Notes: generated by a model not told the origin, from the sequence alone. A stretch of DNA of 64,000 bases from Streptomyces zagrosensis (GCF_014203645.1 NZ_JACHJL010000005.1:62001-126000), one strand, 5' to 3'; shown: positions 1-9,025, numbered from the stretch's first letter. Numbers and translations: made by a program.

Positions 1-1365
1 ACCAGCGTCGCGCCCTGCCGCGAGGTGGACGCCGTCCTCGCCGTCATCCACCAAGCCGCCCAGCGGGCGCGGCCCGCCGACTGGGTGGACGTCGCCGACT
101 ACGACCAGCGCCCGCTGGGACGTGACCTCACCGCCGCCGAGTTGGACACCGCAGGCGGCGGCCGAAAGGTCCTGGTCGCCCATCGCTCGGGACATTCGTG
201 CGTGGTGAGCACCGCCGTACTAGATCTGTTGCCGGCCGGCACACGGCATCGCCATGGCGTGCTGAGCGAGAGCGGCATGGCTGCGGTGCGCGCCGCCCGC
301 ATGCCGTACTCCCTACGGGAGTTGACCGACGCCATCGAGACCGCCGCCCGCGGCTGCCTCACCGAGGGCATCACCGCAGCCGCCGAGGCTGGGATCGGCG
401 GTGGCCTGATCGCCCACAGCGCCATCGAACTCGCCGCCTACCAACGGGCCCGCGACGCCCATCGACTGCCCCTGCGCATGCGGCTGATGGTCGCCGCCGA
501 TCTGCTGCGCGAGGTGGCCGCCCACCCCGACGACGGGCTGCAACACGGCATCGATCTCGGGCTGCGTACCGGTCTTGGAGACGATTGGCTGGCCATCGGC
601 GCGCTCAAGGTCTTCACCGACGGCGGCATGATGCCCCGCACCGCCGCGCTCAGTGCTCCGTACACCGGCCTCGATCACAGCGGTGAGCTCTTCGCCGACC
701 CCGCAGAGCTGACCTCGACCATCGTGGCCGGACACCTCGCCGACTGGCAGCTCGCCATCCACGCCATCGGTGACCGGGCGGTGGACGTGGCCCTGGAAGC
801 GCTGGCCACCGCCCAGCGGCTGCGACCGCGCCCGGACGCTCGCCATCGCATCGAACATGCGGGCCTGGTCCGCCCCGATCAGCTTCCGCGCTTCGCCCGC
901 TGCGGCGCAACAGCCGTCATCCAACCCGCCTTCTTGTGGAGCTTCGGCGACGACTACGCGGCTTTGATGGGCCCCGGGCGCGCCGAGTGGCTCTACCGTG
1001 GCCGTGCCTTCCATGCCCACGGCATCCCCCTCGCCGGCAGCTCCGACCGTCCGGTGACCATCGGCGCACCGCTGCGGGCCATCCAGTTCATGGTGGAACG
1101 CCGCTCCCACTCCGGACAGGTGATCGGCGCTGGTGAGGCCATCACCGTCGATGAGGCGCTACGTGCCTACACCATCGGCGCCGCCCGCGCCTGCCGCTGG
1201 GAGAAGACTCTGGGCAGCATCGCCCCCGGCAAACACGCCGACTTGGTCGTCCTGGCCGACGACCCGTACCGGGTGCCCCCTGCCCGGATCGGCGGCATCG
1301 AGGTGGTGGCCACCTTCTGTGCGGGCGAGCCGGTGCACGGCGCGGCGGCCCTGGAGCTGGGCTAG
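1..1365 (+). CDS. Amidohydrolase family 3 (YtcJ-like), 5' partial
   Basis: Predicted metal-dependent amidohydrolase, cytoplasmic, substrate unknown. The reading frame is open from the first base, so the N-terminus (roughly 90 residues for a 540-residue family) lies outside the window; a GTG at 25 is only an internal codon. Visible metal-site motifs in the usual order are ALKVFTDGG (candidate carboxylated lysine), HAIGDRAVD, HRIEHAG and SSDRPV, followed by the C-terminal beta-sandwich segment GSIAPGKHADLVVLADDP. The GKxADLVVLD-type ending is characteristic of the superfamily. It may act on N-acylated or cyclic amides, but the specificity cannot be read here. The next gene is about 300 bp away, so there is no clear operon partner inside the window. 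Confidence 0.85.
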   Translation, partial: TSVAPCREVDAVLAVIHQAAQRARPADWVDVADYDQRPLGRDLTAAELDTAGGGRKVLVAHRSGHSCVVSTAVLDLLPAGTRHRHGVLSESGMAAVRAARMPYSLRELTDAIETAARGCLTEGITAAAEAGIGGGLIAHSAIELAAYQRARDAHRLPLRMRLMVAADLLREVAAHPDDGLQHGIDLGLRTGLGDDWLAIGALKVFTDGGMMPRTAALSAPYTGLDHSGELFADPAELTSTIVAGHLADWQLAIHAIGDRAVDVALEALATAQRLRPRPDARHRIEHAGLVRPDQLPRFARCGATAVIQPAFLWSFGDDYAALMGPGRAEWLYRGRAFHAHGIPLAGSSDRPVTIGAPLRAIQFMVERRSHSGQVIGAGEAITVDEALRAYTIGAARACRWEKTLGSIAPGKHADLVVLADDPYRVPPARIGGIEVVATFCAGEPVHGAAALELG

Positions 1366-1384
1366 GCGAGTTAGTCCGGATGCT

Positions 1385-1411
1385 GGCTGGTGCGGCTGGT
1401 GCGGCTGGTGC
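1385..1411. repeat. Three 9-bp tandem repeats (GGCTGGTGC)
   Basis: Three perfect copies of a 9-base unit lie just after the amidohydrolase stop codon. This is probably simple replication slippage in high-GC DNA. No protein or terminator is supported here. Confidence 0.6.
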
Positions 1412-1662
1412 AGCTGAACGCTTCAGATGGCGGGTGAGTTCTTACGTTCGGTGAGTCGTGAGCTCAGTTGTTCTGCATGGTGAGGCGCCAAAATTCGCAC
1501 AGCTCAGCACACCGCAACGACGGCTCGTCGCATGGGCCCTTCGGCCCTCACTACCCGCCTGTTGCTCCCTCGGATGGGGGAGGTGGATACGTCCGGCGGG
1601 GGATGTCGCCGTGCGGGGTGACGCTGGACGCTGGGATTCCTGCTGGTGAGAGGGGAGTTCGG

Positions 1663-2655
1663 GTGGAACGATGGGATCGGATCGGGCGGAGCGCGGCATA
1701 CGGGGCGGCTCTGGCGCTGTTGCCGTATTTGCTGATCAAAGTGTCGTGGGTGGTCGGCTCGCTCATGGGAGTGCTGCCGGTCGGCAACGGGTTCGATATG
1801 GCGGAGTGGGTAGTGCTCAACACCGTCACGGTCGGTATGGCGGCAATCGGCATCTCGCTGGCGCTCGCCCTGGTGCGGCCGTGGGGCATGCGGATACCGG
1901 GGGCGCCGGTGGTGTTCTGCGCCTGGGTGGGGTCGGGATTCCTCGTCCCGGTACTGCCATTCGGTGTGCTGACAACGTTCTTGGAGTGGCACGGCGGCTC
2001 GCAGGGCGGCGGTGGCGGCGGCGGTGGGGATTCGACCATGCCGGTCTGGGAGGGGGTGCTGGTCCAGTTCAGCTTTCTGGGGATGGGGCTGGGGCTTGCC
2101 CTCGCGGTTCCCTCGTACTTGCGGCGCCGCTGGCCAGACGCGTTCACCGGGCGAGTCGGTGACGGCCCACGTGTCGCACCGCCGGGGGCGGCTGTCGTCG
2201 GTGCCGCGGTTGGCCTGATCTGGCTGTACTGGGCGGCCGGCGGCACCGTGGGAATCGCCTACCCGGCCGAGCGGAACACCAACGGGTATGTGCTGGGAGC
2301 TGTCTCCGGGCTCTGGGCACTCGCCGGCTCCGCCGCCATCTGGATGCTCGCCCAGGCCCAACCCGCCCGGTTGCCCCGCTGGCTCCCGCTGGCGTTCGGT
2401 TGGGTCGGGTCTGGCTCGCTGTTCGCGTGGAGCGGCTGGAAACTGCCCCTCACCCTGTACGTAGCGCTGGCGGACCCGGTCGGCGTCACCCCGCCGGAGA
2501 ACCCAGGCGTCGCAGCGGTACTTCATTTCGGCGCTGTAGTGGCGGGCGCGGCGATGCTGCGCACACTCATCCGCACGCGGACAGGGCGCCCAAGATCGTT
2601 GTGTGACGAACAACCTGGACACCCTGCTGACCGCGCTGTACATGGGAATCGATGA
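1663..2655 (+). CDS. Multi-pass membrane protein of unknown function
   Basis: Putative integral membrane protein of 330 residues with about seven hydrophobic segments, for example AAYGAALALLPYLLIKV near the N-terminus, then blocks around VTVGMAAIGISLALAL, VVFCAWVGSGFLVPVL, VVGAAVGLIWLYWAA and VSGLWALAGSAAIWML. A short Gly-rich loop follows LEWHGGS. The open frame extends upstream to 1468, but GTG 1663 is preferred because GAGAGGGGAG precedes it at good spacing and the upstream residues look non-coding. No enzyme motif was recognised. Its C-terminal end overlaps the start of an IS982 transposase remnant at 2603, so the last residues (after about 2600) may be fused to insertion-sequence DNA. 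Confidence 0.7.
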   Translation: MERWDRIGRSAAYGAALALLPYLLIKVSWVVGSLMGVLPVGNGFDMAEWVVLNTVTVGMAAIGISLALALVRPWGMRIPGAPVVFCAWVGSGFLVPVLPFGVLTTFLEWHGGSQGGGGGGGGDSTMPVWEGVLVQFSFLGMGLGLALAVPSYLRRRWPDAFTGRVGDGPRVAPPGAAVVGAAVGLIWLYWAAGGTVGIAYPAERNTNGYVLGAVSGLWALAGSAAIWMLAQAQPARLPRWLPLAFGWVGSGSLFAWSGWKLPLTLYVALADPVGVTPPENPGVAAVLHFGAVVAGAAMLRTLIRTRTGRPRSLCDEQPGHPADRAVHGNR

Positions 2656-2912
2656 CGCGATCGGAGCCATTCGATGGCTGGGCAGGCCACCGCAGTTGAC
2701 GGACTCCGAGCTGGTCTGCGTCGCAGTCGCGCAGGCGCTGCTGGGCTTCACTTCGAAGTCGAGGTGACTGTGGTTCGTGGGTTCCCGCCTGGGCACAACG
2801 TTCCCGTACGTGCCCAAGCAGCCGCGCTGAAACAAGCGGCTGAGGGGCCCCACTGCCTTCGGTCAAGAAGGCGATACGGCTGCTGACGACGGATACGGAC
2901 TTCTCGTTTGAC
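2603..2912 (+). pseudogene. IS982-family transposase remnant
   Basis: From GTG 2603 the frame reads VTNNLDTLLTALYMGIDDAI, then LTDSELVCVAVAQALLGFTS, which matches the N-terminus of Streptomyces IS982-type transposases (family pattern: LSDAELVxLAVxQALLGFxSEARWLR). The frame stops at 2765-2767 just where SEARWLR is expected. Family-like sequence resumes in another frame: FPYVPKQPR, an in-frame stop, NKRLRG, then LPSVKKAIRLLTTDTDFSFD up to about 2912. The DDE catalytic part is missing. It is therefore a dead 5' fragment with at least two lesions. Confidence 0.8.
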
Positions 2913-2917
2913 CCACC

Positions 2918-3182
2918 GTCGTCCTGACCTCGGTCCTACTCCAGCTGCGGGGGCCCTACGGGGGAGAGGGTTCGGACCAGATATTGCTGCTGGTGTTCAC
3001 CGTCCTGACCCTGACCGCGCTGCACCCGCGCACCACCACGATGCGCCTGAGCCTGTGCTTTCTGGCGCTACAGTCCGCCCTGGGGTACCTCACCGCCGGG
3101 ATCTACAAGGTGGTATCCCCGATGTGGCGGGACGGCAGTGCCCTGACCGGCATTTTGGGCACGCGCTGCTTCGGATTCACCG
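2918..3182 (+). pseudogene. HTTM/SdpB-like membrane protein fragment
   Basis: An uninterrupted frame of about 88 residues reads TSVLLQLRGPYGGEGSDQIL, a hydrophobic helix (LLLVFTVLTLTAL), then FLALQSALGYLTAGIYKVVS, PMWRDGSALTGILGT and a terminal CFGFTG. The pattern LQSxLxYLTAGxxKLVSPxWRxGxALxGxLxT is typical of HTTM-domain (vitamin K carboxylase-like) membrane proteins encoded next to thiol-disulfide proteins. There is no plausible start: the fragment begins within the end of the IS982 remnant, and homology ends near 3182. It is inferred to be an internal fragment of a gene broken by mobile-element activity. Confidence 0.6.
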
Positions 3183-3428
3183 GCCCCCATCCACGGCCCG
3201 ACCGCTGCCAACGGCCCGTACCAGCGCAGGTTCGGCGTCCAGCTCGCCATGGGCGAAGCGCACCACTCGCTGGGCCTCGGCACCTCTTACGGCCGCCAAA
3301 GCGGCTCCAACAAGGACGCCTTCAGCTGCCGGGCCGCTCGGCCACGTACGGAGAACGTCCCGGGCCCTCGCGTCCGCACGCTGGGAAACACCGCTCAACG
3401 AATGCTGAAAGCCGGCCGATCCGCGGCG

Positions 3429-3876
3429 ACTGGCGAGTACGCCGGCCCGTACGCACCACTCAAGCATCGCGAAGAAGGCGAGTGGCGCGATATCCCCGCT
3501 GCGGCGAACCTCGTTCCGCTCCTGGAACGACTTCCCGTTCTGAACGCTGTCGGGAAGATGACGCACACCGGCCTCGTTCGCACGTCTTGGGACCGGGCGA
3601 TTTAACGGCTCGGCTTGCCGGCATACGACCCGCACGCCCTCCGCAAGAAGTGGGCGACCGAAACGTTGATCATCGGGGCGTCACTTCATGCGGTTTCCCG
3701 CTGGCTGGGGCACCGTTTCAGCGACGTGACGGCGGAGCCAGTACGGCCACCTCGCTCAGGACGGTCGTGAGCGCCTGCGCCAGATCATCCAGGCCGGCTT
3801 CGCGCCGTACGTGTGCCCCTTACACGCCGTAGCTCGCGCTGAGTTCAGCCGTCAGGCCCCGCGGCAACCAGGCTGA
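3429..3876 (+). pseudogene. Tyrosine recombinase (phage integrase) remnant
   Basis: The first frame contains GEYAGPYAPLKHREEGEWRD, resembling the core of actinobacterial tyrosine integrases (GPLKHRxxGExRxVP), and stops near 3603. A second frame carries PAYDPHALRKKWATETL (the HxxR box), then LHAVSRWLGHRFSDVTAE (the GH box). After another frameshift, QYGHLAQDGRERLRQIIQ supplies the catalytic tyrosine region, followed by AGFAPYVCP. All C-terminal catalytic boxes are present but split among frames, so no active protein can be made. It indicates a former integrative element. No tRNA attachment site was recognised nearby. Confidence 0.8.
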
Positions 3877-3921
3877 CGCCTTCTTCGCGCAGCTTCGCGG
3901 CGTGGCTGCGCAGCCTTGCGT

Positions 3922-4401
3922 TCACCCCTCGCCGATCCCCTCGAACCACGTCGGTCCCCCCGCTGTGGCCTGCTTGATTCGATGGAGCGCGAAGTCTTCC
4001 AACACCGGTAGGGCGTCCAGCTCGAACCAGCCGACCTCCAGGTTCTCGTCGTCGTTCACCCGCGCCTCGCCGCCCGTCGCACGCGCGAGGAAGCAGATGT
4101 CCATGAACTGGCAGACATCTCCATTGGGGTAGGTGACGGGCTCCATCCCCTGCACCAGTAGCAGGCGCTCCGGCGCGCAACGCACCGCCGTCTCCTCGAA
4201 GACCTCGCGTACCGCCGTCTGCGCGGGCTGCTCTCCCGGCTCCGGGATGCCGCCAACGATCGACCACCGTCCGTTGTCCGCCCGGCGGGCGAGCAGCACC
4301 CTGCCGGCATCGTCGAAGACGACGGCGCTGACACCGGGCAGGTAGAGCAACTGGTGACCGGCGCTGACCCGCAGCGCACGAATGAAGTCTGGGGTAGCCA
4401 T
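3922..4401 (-). CDS. Nudix hydrolase
   Basis: Small cytoplasmic pyrophosphohydrolase of 159 residues. The Nudix box is clear: GGIPEPGEQPAQTAVREVFE followed by ETAV, with the REVFEE metal-binding core intact; the usual Gly after EET is Ala. Upstream sits the family strand AVVFDDAGRVLLARRADNGR. The frame is open to 4623, but ATG 4401 is chosen because the family begins just before FIRALR and the upstream residues are low-quality. The substrate (nucleotide or nucleotide sugar) cannot be told. It is transcribed towards the integrase remnant and divergently from the next membrane gene. Confidence 0.85.
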   Translation of the reverse strand: MATPDFIRALRVSAGHQLLYLPGVSAVVFDDAGRVLLARRADNGRWSIVGGIPEPGEQPAQTAVREVFEETAVRCAPERLLLVQGMEPVTYPNGDVCQFMDICFLARATGGEARVNDDENLEVGWFELDALPVLEDFALHRIKQATAGGPTWFEGIGEG

Positions 4402-4707
4402 GACCCGAGCGTAGGCTCTCGGTCTGCCCGCGCCGACCCCGGGCGCGCCTGCCTGCCCGGCCCACGCCCGGCCCCCTGCCCCGCACACTCCTCCGCGCGG
4501 GCCGCGGGGAGCCCCGGGAAGGATGCCGGCCACCGCCGAAGACGTCCGCTCCGTCCCTGGCCATCGGGATTCGCACCGCTGGCGCATCGTTTCTGCGCAG
4601 AATATCCACAACTCCCCGCACACCCGCTACGGTGGCCCAAAGTCCTTGCCCGCAGGCGACGTTCTGCCCGCCGAACGGTGCCCGCTTCGACTCGGGGGGT
4701 CGAAGGG

Positions 4708-5763
4708 ATGGTCTCATCGGCCGTAAGCCCTGCTGTCGCGGCGCGTAATACGCCCGATTTCGCAGGCGTGATTATTCTTGGCTCGTGCGCCGCCTGGGCG
4801 CTGTTGTGCGCTGTCGGTCGTACCGCGCGCCCCGAGGGCGTGCTGCTCGCCGTCCTCGCGGTGGCCGCCGGCTACGCAGGTGGCCGGATCGCCGGAGCAC
4901 TGTTGCCGGTGGCCGCGCCCGCGCTGCTGGCCGCCGTGGGCCTCGGGCTCGTCCTGGCGACGCCGCGCCACGCGGACGCCAGCGCGATGGGGCACGCGGG
5001 ACTGCTGGCCGCCCATACCGCGCTCGCCGTTGGTGCCGCCTGCTGCGCGGGCTGGGCCGCCACGGCAACACCGGTGCGCGTCGGGTGCAGCCTGCTCGCC
5101 GTCGCCATCGTGGCCGCCGCCTTCCAGGCGGGCTCGGTGCCTGGCGGCCTCGCCGGCAGCACCGTCTTGCTGTGCTCGGTGGCAGCGGCACGGATGCCAC
5201 ATCGGCTGCTTGGCCTGTGCGGTCTGGCCCTGTGCGCCGTACTCGCCGTAGGCACCTCATGGGCCGTTGCCGAACGCGCGCTCCCCTCCGGCCTGTCCAC
5301 CGCGCTCCAGGGGCAGCTCACCGAGCAACGAGTCCAGCTGTGGCAGGACGCGATCAGCCTCGCCGGACAGGACCCGGCGCGCGGCGCCGGTCCCGGCCGG
5401 TTTCCCGAGTTGAGCCCCACCGCGCGGCAGGTAGCCGAGCCGGACACCAAGCCGTACTCCGCGCCCCTTCAGCAAGCCGCCGAGCAAGGCGTACCCGGCG
5501 TCATCCTGCTCGGCACGGCCTTCGGCTGGCTGTTGTACGCGCTGTGGCGCTCAGCTCGTACGACCCAGGTGGCGCTAAGCGCGGGAGCGGCGCTCACCGG
5601 CCTCGCGGTGGCGGCTGCTGTCGGCAACGCACTCAGCTTTCCCGAGGTCACCGCGGGTGCCGGTCTGCTCGCCGGAGTGGCGACGGCCCATCTGATCAGT
5701 GAGGACGCGAGCGCCCGCAGGGGCTGCTCCGACCTCACCGAAGACGCCGCCGGCGCCGCGTAG
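4708..5763 (+). CDS. O-antigen-ligase-like multi-pass membrane protein
   Basis: Membrane protein of 351 residues with about nine hydrophobic segments and one larger loop. The loop after GTSWAVAERALPSGLSTALQ contains RVQLWQDAISLAGQDPARGA and GPGRFPELSP, which resembles the Wzy_C/O-antigen ligase loop (R..W..A......P..G.G.G.F) used for oligosaccharide transfer at the outer face of the membrane. ATG 4708 is preceded by GGGGGG/GAAGGG; the longer open frame back to 4354 crosses the promoter region of the Nudix gene and looks non-coding. It stands alone, without other polysaccharide genes nearby, so the transferred glycan is unknown. Confidence 0.7.
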   Translation: MVSSAVSPAVAARNTPDFAGVIILGSCAAWALLCAVGRTARPEGVLLAVLAVAAGYAGGRIAGALLPVAAPALLAAVGLGLVLATPRHADASAMGHAGLLAAHTALAVGAACCAGWAATATPVRVGCSLLAVAIVAAAFQAGSVPGGLAGSTVLLCSVAAARMPHRLLGLCGLALCAVLAVGTSWAVAERALPSGLSTALQGQLTEQRVQLWQDAISLAGQDPARGAGPGRFPELSPTARQVAEPDTKPYSAPLQQAAEQGVPGVILLGTAFGWLLYALWRSARTTQVALSAGAALTGLAVAAAVGNALSFPEVTAGAGLLAGVATAHLISEDASARRGCSDLTEDAAGAA

Positions 5764-5872
5764 CCCGGCTGCCGCCGCCCGCCTCCATCCGAAGCCGCGC
5801 GGCATCCTGGCGCGCATTTTGGCGCGCGAGGTACAGCCGGTCACCGGCCTGACGCGGGAGAGCCGCCGGACC

Positions 5873-6445
5873 CTACGCGGGAGATGGGCGGCCCTTGCGG
5901 CCGTTGCTCAGTCCGAGCCGTTCGCGGATGACCCGTACCGCGGCCTCCGCGTCGTCCACCGTCACCGTGAACGTCCGCCCGTCACCGAGCCGAACCACCA
6001 GGCCCTCGCCGCGTCTGACCACCACGGCGGTGCCCTGCTCGGGCCGCCATCGGTAGCCCCAGCCGCCCCACTGACGTGGGGTGACCCGGGGCGCGAACTC
6101 CGCTCCGATCACCTGCTCCAGCGGGATGCGGCAGCGTGGCAATCCGATGTGGCCGCACCGCACCTCCAGGGCCTCGGCGTCCACGCGTACGGCCACGTGC
6201 ACGAAGGCGAGCGTGCCGAACAGCATCAGCAGCCCGGTCGCGACACAGCCGATCACCGACATCAGCAGGGGAGCCAGGCCGGGCGTCCAGGCGGAGTCCA
6301 CGGCCAACTCGATACCGAGCGCCATACAGGCCGCTCCCACGGCTGCCAGCGCCCACTGCAACCGGTTGGTCGCGCGCCCGGTCCAGACTTCGAAAGGCGC
6401 CTCGGTCGCCCCGGGCTGCTTGTCATCGGAGTGGGGGTCCCTCAT
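5873..6445 (-). CDS. PH-like domain membrane protein
   Basis: Protein of 190 residues with a charged N-terminus, two hydrophobic helices (QWALAAVGAACMALGIELAV; LLMSVIGCVATGLLMLFGTL), and a beta-rich C-terminal half beginning VAVRVDAEALEVRCGHIGLP. That half includes RIPLEQVIGAEF and GYRWRPEQGTAVVVRRGEGL, the pattern of bacterial PH-like domains anchored by two helices. The role is unknown. It converges on the O-antigen-ligase-like gene and is separated from the racemase downstream on the same strand by about 110 bp, so shared transcription is possible. Confidence 0.75.
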   Translation of the reverse strand: MRDPHSDDKQPGATEAPFEVWTGRATNRLQWALAAVGAACMALGIELAVDSAWTPGLAPLLMSVIGCVATGLLMLFGTLAFVHVAVRVDAEALEVRCGHIGLPRCRIPLEQVIGAEFAPRVTPRQWGGWGYRWRPEQGTAVVVRRGEGLVVRLGDGRTFTVTVDDAEAAVRVIRERLGLSNGRKGRPSPA

Positions 6446-6555
6446 ATCTGCACACTACGCTCGGCCGGGCACGAGAGCAGCAAGGTGAGCCGTGGCGTCG
6501 CCGCCGGCCCACGCGGGGGTGTCGGAGCCGCCTGACGCAGCGGCTCGCGTACGGC

Positions 6556-7338
6556 CTACGCCGCTGCCACTCGTACGAGTCCGGCGCCCTCCGGGTAGGC
6601 GAGGGCCTCGGCGGGCAGCGCGGACTCGCGCCCGCTCAGCAGCACCGTCAGCGCGCCGGTGGGGGCCGCGTCCGGGGCGGGCTGTACGCCGCTGCGGCGT
6701 AGCGCCTGCGCGGCCACGGCCTCGGCGGAGGCGAAGAGGGTCACCGGCGCGGCGGCACCGGTCTGGACGGCGGCCCTGATGCGGTCGGCGAGGAGCTCAT
6801 AGTGAGTGCAGCCGAGCACGACGGCCCGTACGCCCGATGGAGTGATGCCGGCCGCCGCACCGATAGCGGCGTCGATGGCGGCGGCGTCGGCGTGCTGGAC
6901 GGCGTCGGCAAGCCCGGGGCAGGGCACTTCGGTGACGCTCGTCTGCGCCGCAAAGTCACGGATCAGCCGTGTCTGGTACGGGCTACCGGTGGTAGCGGGC
7001 GTGGCCCAGATGGCCACCGGGCCGCCACCCGCCGCGGCGGGCTTGATGGCCGGCACGGTGCCGATGACCGGCAGCGCGGGCTCCAGCTCGGCACGCAGCG
7101 CGGGCAGCGCGTTGACCGAGGCGGTGTTGCAGGCGACGATCAGCGCATCGGGGCGGTGCGCGGCGGCGGCCCTGGCACAGACCAGCGCGTGCGCGACGAT
7201 ATCGGCGGGAGTACGCGGCCCCCAGGGCATGCCATCGGGGTCACTGGAGAGAATCAGGTCGGCGTCGGGCCGCAGCCGGTGGACGGCGGCGGCAGCCGCC
7301 AGCAGGCCAAGGCCGGAATCCATGAGCGCGATCTTCAC
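6556..7338 (-). CDS. Glutamate racemase family protein (MurI-like)
   Basis: Aspartate/glutamate racemase superfamily enzyme of 260 residues, expected to interconvert L- and D-glutamate for peptidoglycan precursors. Key motifs: IALMDSGLGLL at the N-terminus, ACNTASVNAL (first catalytic Cys) and VLGCTHYELL (second catalytic Cys), all in the right order. GTG 7338 is chosen because VKIALMDSG is the usual family start; upstream codons extend to 7389 without support. It is more divergent than a standard housekeeping MurI (Ala-rich, TPATTGSPYQTRL conserved), so it may be a second paralogue. Confidence 0.85.
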   Translation of the reverse strand: MKIALMDSGLGLLAAAAAVHRLRPDADLILSSDPDGMPWGPRTPADIVAHALVCARAAAAHRPDALIVACNTASVNALPALRAELEPALPVIGTVPAIKPAAAGGGPVAIWATPATTGSPYQTRLIRDFAAQTSVTEVPCPGLADAVQHADAAAIDAAIGAAAGITPSGVRAVVLGCTHYELLADRIRAAVQTGAAAPVTLFASAEAVAAQALRRSGVQPAPDAAPTGALTVLLSGRESALPAEALAYPEGAGLVRVAAA

Positions 7339-7720
7339 TGCCGTACGCCTCGCAATACCGGTCCACTTCCCGAGCGGGCCCGGCCGCACCAGCGTTGGAT
7401 ACAGCTCGTGACCCCGTGCGACACGCCATCCAAGCGCGACACTCGATCACTTTAATCGATCGCTTCCGCTACCCGGCTCGAACGGCGGAGCGTAGCCGGA
7501 TCTCGCACGCTCCAGCGCACCACTGCGCTCCGCCCGCACTCGGGCCTGCGCCACCCCGCCCCGCCCGGTCGTCCCCGACCTCACGGGTCAGTACAGCTAG
7601 ACAGCTAGATAAATAGACCCCCCGTATCCCGCCGGCTTCCCTTCGCGCGCAGGGGTCCGCCGCACACCGAATAGCGTGCTATACCCCCCGCACGGCGTTC
7701 ACTGGGGCAGACTGCCACGG
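7339..7720. other. Divergent intergenic region, no gene supported
   Basis: A 382-bp gap between the divergently transcribed racemase and glycosyltransferase genes must hold both promoters. It contains a relatively A/T-rich patch at 7593-7615 with two direct copies of ACAGCTAG followed by ATAAATAG, which could be a -10 region. No convincing -35 hexamer, operator or small gene was seen. Confidence 0.5.
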
Positions 7721-9025
7721 ATGAGCGCGCTTACCTGGATCGCCCTGGCCTCGCTGGCCTCTTGGGTGTGGCTGCTGCTGGGGCAGGGATTCTTTTGGCG
7801 TACGGATATCAGGCTGCCGCCGCGCGGCGAGCCGGCAACCGGGCCGTGGCCGACCGTGGCCATCGTGGTGCCCGCGCGGGACGAGGCGGAGGTGCTGCCG
7901 CTGAGCCTGCCGTCCCTCCTGGAACAGGACTATCCGGGGCAGGCCACGGTCTTCCTCGTGGACGACGGCAGCACCGACGGCACCGCGAAGATCGCCCATG
8001 AGCTGACCGCCGGCTGCGGCGGCCTGCCGCTGGTGGTGGCCTCGCCCGGGGAGCTGGAGCCAGGCTGGACCGGGAAGTTGTGGGCGGTACGGCATGGCAT
8101 CGCGCTGGCCAGGGCGCAGCTTGAGCCGGAGTATGTGCTGCTCACCGACGCGGATATCGCGCATGAGCCGGACAGCTTGCGGGAACTGGTCAGCGCCGCC
8201 CGCTCGCATGACCTTGATCTGGTGTCGCAGATGGCGCGGCTGCGCGTGGAGACGGCCTGGGAGCGTTTGCTCGTCCCGGCCTTTGTCTACTTTTTCGCGC
8301 AGCTTTACCCCTTCCGTTGGGTCAACCAACCTGGGGCCAGGACCGCGGCGGCAGCGGGCGGCTGTGTGTTGTTGCGTACGGACGCCGCGGAGCGGGCGCG
8401 GGTGCCCGAAAGCATTCGGCAGTCCGTGATCGACGACGTGGCGCTGGCCCGTGCGATCAAGCACGCCACATCGGCCCCTGCGAACGGAAGAGGCCGTACG
8501 GACACGCCACCTGCCAGCCGCCCCGCGACCGCGCCGTACGCAGCAGACGCCGTGGGCGCCGTGGGCGCGGGGGCGGTGGTCCGGCGGCCAGCGACCAGCG
8601 GGCGGATCTGGCTGGGGCTCGCCGAGCGGGTGGACAGCGTGCGGCCCTACCCACAGCTGAGCGAGCTGTGGCGGATGGTCTCTCGCAGCGCTTACGCCCA
8701 GCTTCGGCACCAGCCGGCGGTGCTGGTGGCAACCGTCGTAGGCCTCACCGTGATCTACCTCGCTCCCCCGGTGGCGGTGTGCGTCGGGGTAGTGGGCGGG
8801 CATCGGGCGCTGCTGGTGATCGGCGCCGCGGCATGGGCGGTCATGGCCGGCAGCTATCTGCCCATGCTGCGCTACTACCGGCAATCCCCGTGGCTGGCGC
8901 CACTGCTGCCGTTCACGGCGTCGTTGTATCTGCTCATGACAGTGGACTCGGCACGGCAGCACTACCGGGGCCAAGGCGCGGCCTGGAAGGGGCGTACCTA
9001 CGCCCGTCCCAAAGCCGCGCCGTGA
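7721..9025 (+). CDS. HpnB-like family 2 glycosyltransferase
   Basis: Membrane-associated glycosyltransferase of 434 residues resembling HpnB (hopene-associated). An N-terminal helix (LTWIALASLASWVWLLL) is followed by a GT-A fold: VAIVVPARDEAEVLPLSLPS, VFLVDDGSTDGT, and the metal/nucleotide motif LLTDADIAHEPDSL at about residues 140-153. Then come YFFAQLYPFRWVNQP and GGCVLLRTDA, and two or more C-terminal helices (AVLVATVVGLTVIYL; LLPFTASLYLLMTVDS). Residues about 250-293 are an Ala/Pro/Gly/Arg-rich insert between SVIDDVALARAIK and GRIWLGLAERVDSVRPYP, where the family normally has a few residues. ATG 7721 is chosen because the family starts there. No hopanoid synthesis genes are in the window, so the product is unknown. 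Confidence 0.8.
   Translation: MSALTWIALASLASWVWLLLGQGFFWRTDIRLPPRGEPATGPWPTVAIVVPARDEAEVLPLSLPSLLEQDYPGQATVFLVDDGSTDGTAKIAHELTAGCGGLPLVVASPGELEPGWTGKLWAVRHGIALARAQLEPEYVLLTDADIAHEPDSLRELVSAARSHDLDLVSQMARLRVETAWERLLVPAFVYFFAQLYPFRWVNQPGARTAAAAGGCVLLRTDAAERARVPESIRQSVIDDVALARAIKHATSAPANGRGRTDTPPASRPATAPYAADAVGAVGAGAVVRRPATSGRIWLGLAERVDSVRPYPQLSELWRMVSRSAYAQLRHQPAVLVATVVGLTVIYLAPPVAVCVGVVGGHRALLVIGAAAWAVMAGSYLPMLRYYRQSPWLAPLLPFTASLYLLMTVDSARQHYRGQGAAWKGRTYARPKAAP

Noticed and set aside
313..1110. Minus-strand frame opposite the amidohydrolase
   Set aside because: The plus strand carries all metal-binding motifs of a known family, so this is a shadow.
1468..1662. Upstream extension of the membrane protein
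   Set aside because: Residues before GTG 1663 lack hydrophobic character and a ribosome site; the internal GTG has a good one.
1504..2853. Long minus-strand frame opposite the membrane protein
   Set aside because: Composition is Arg/Pro/His-rich and it is the reverse complement of a frame with clear transmembrane segments; a shadow.
7593..7615. Possible tRNA or riboswitch in the A/T-rich patch
   Set aside because: No cloverleaf or conserved RNA motif could be formed; only two 8-bp direct repeats are present.
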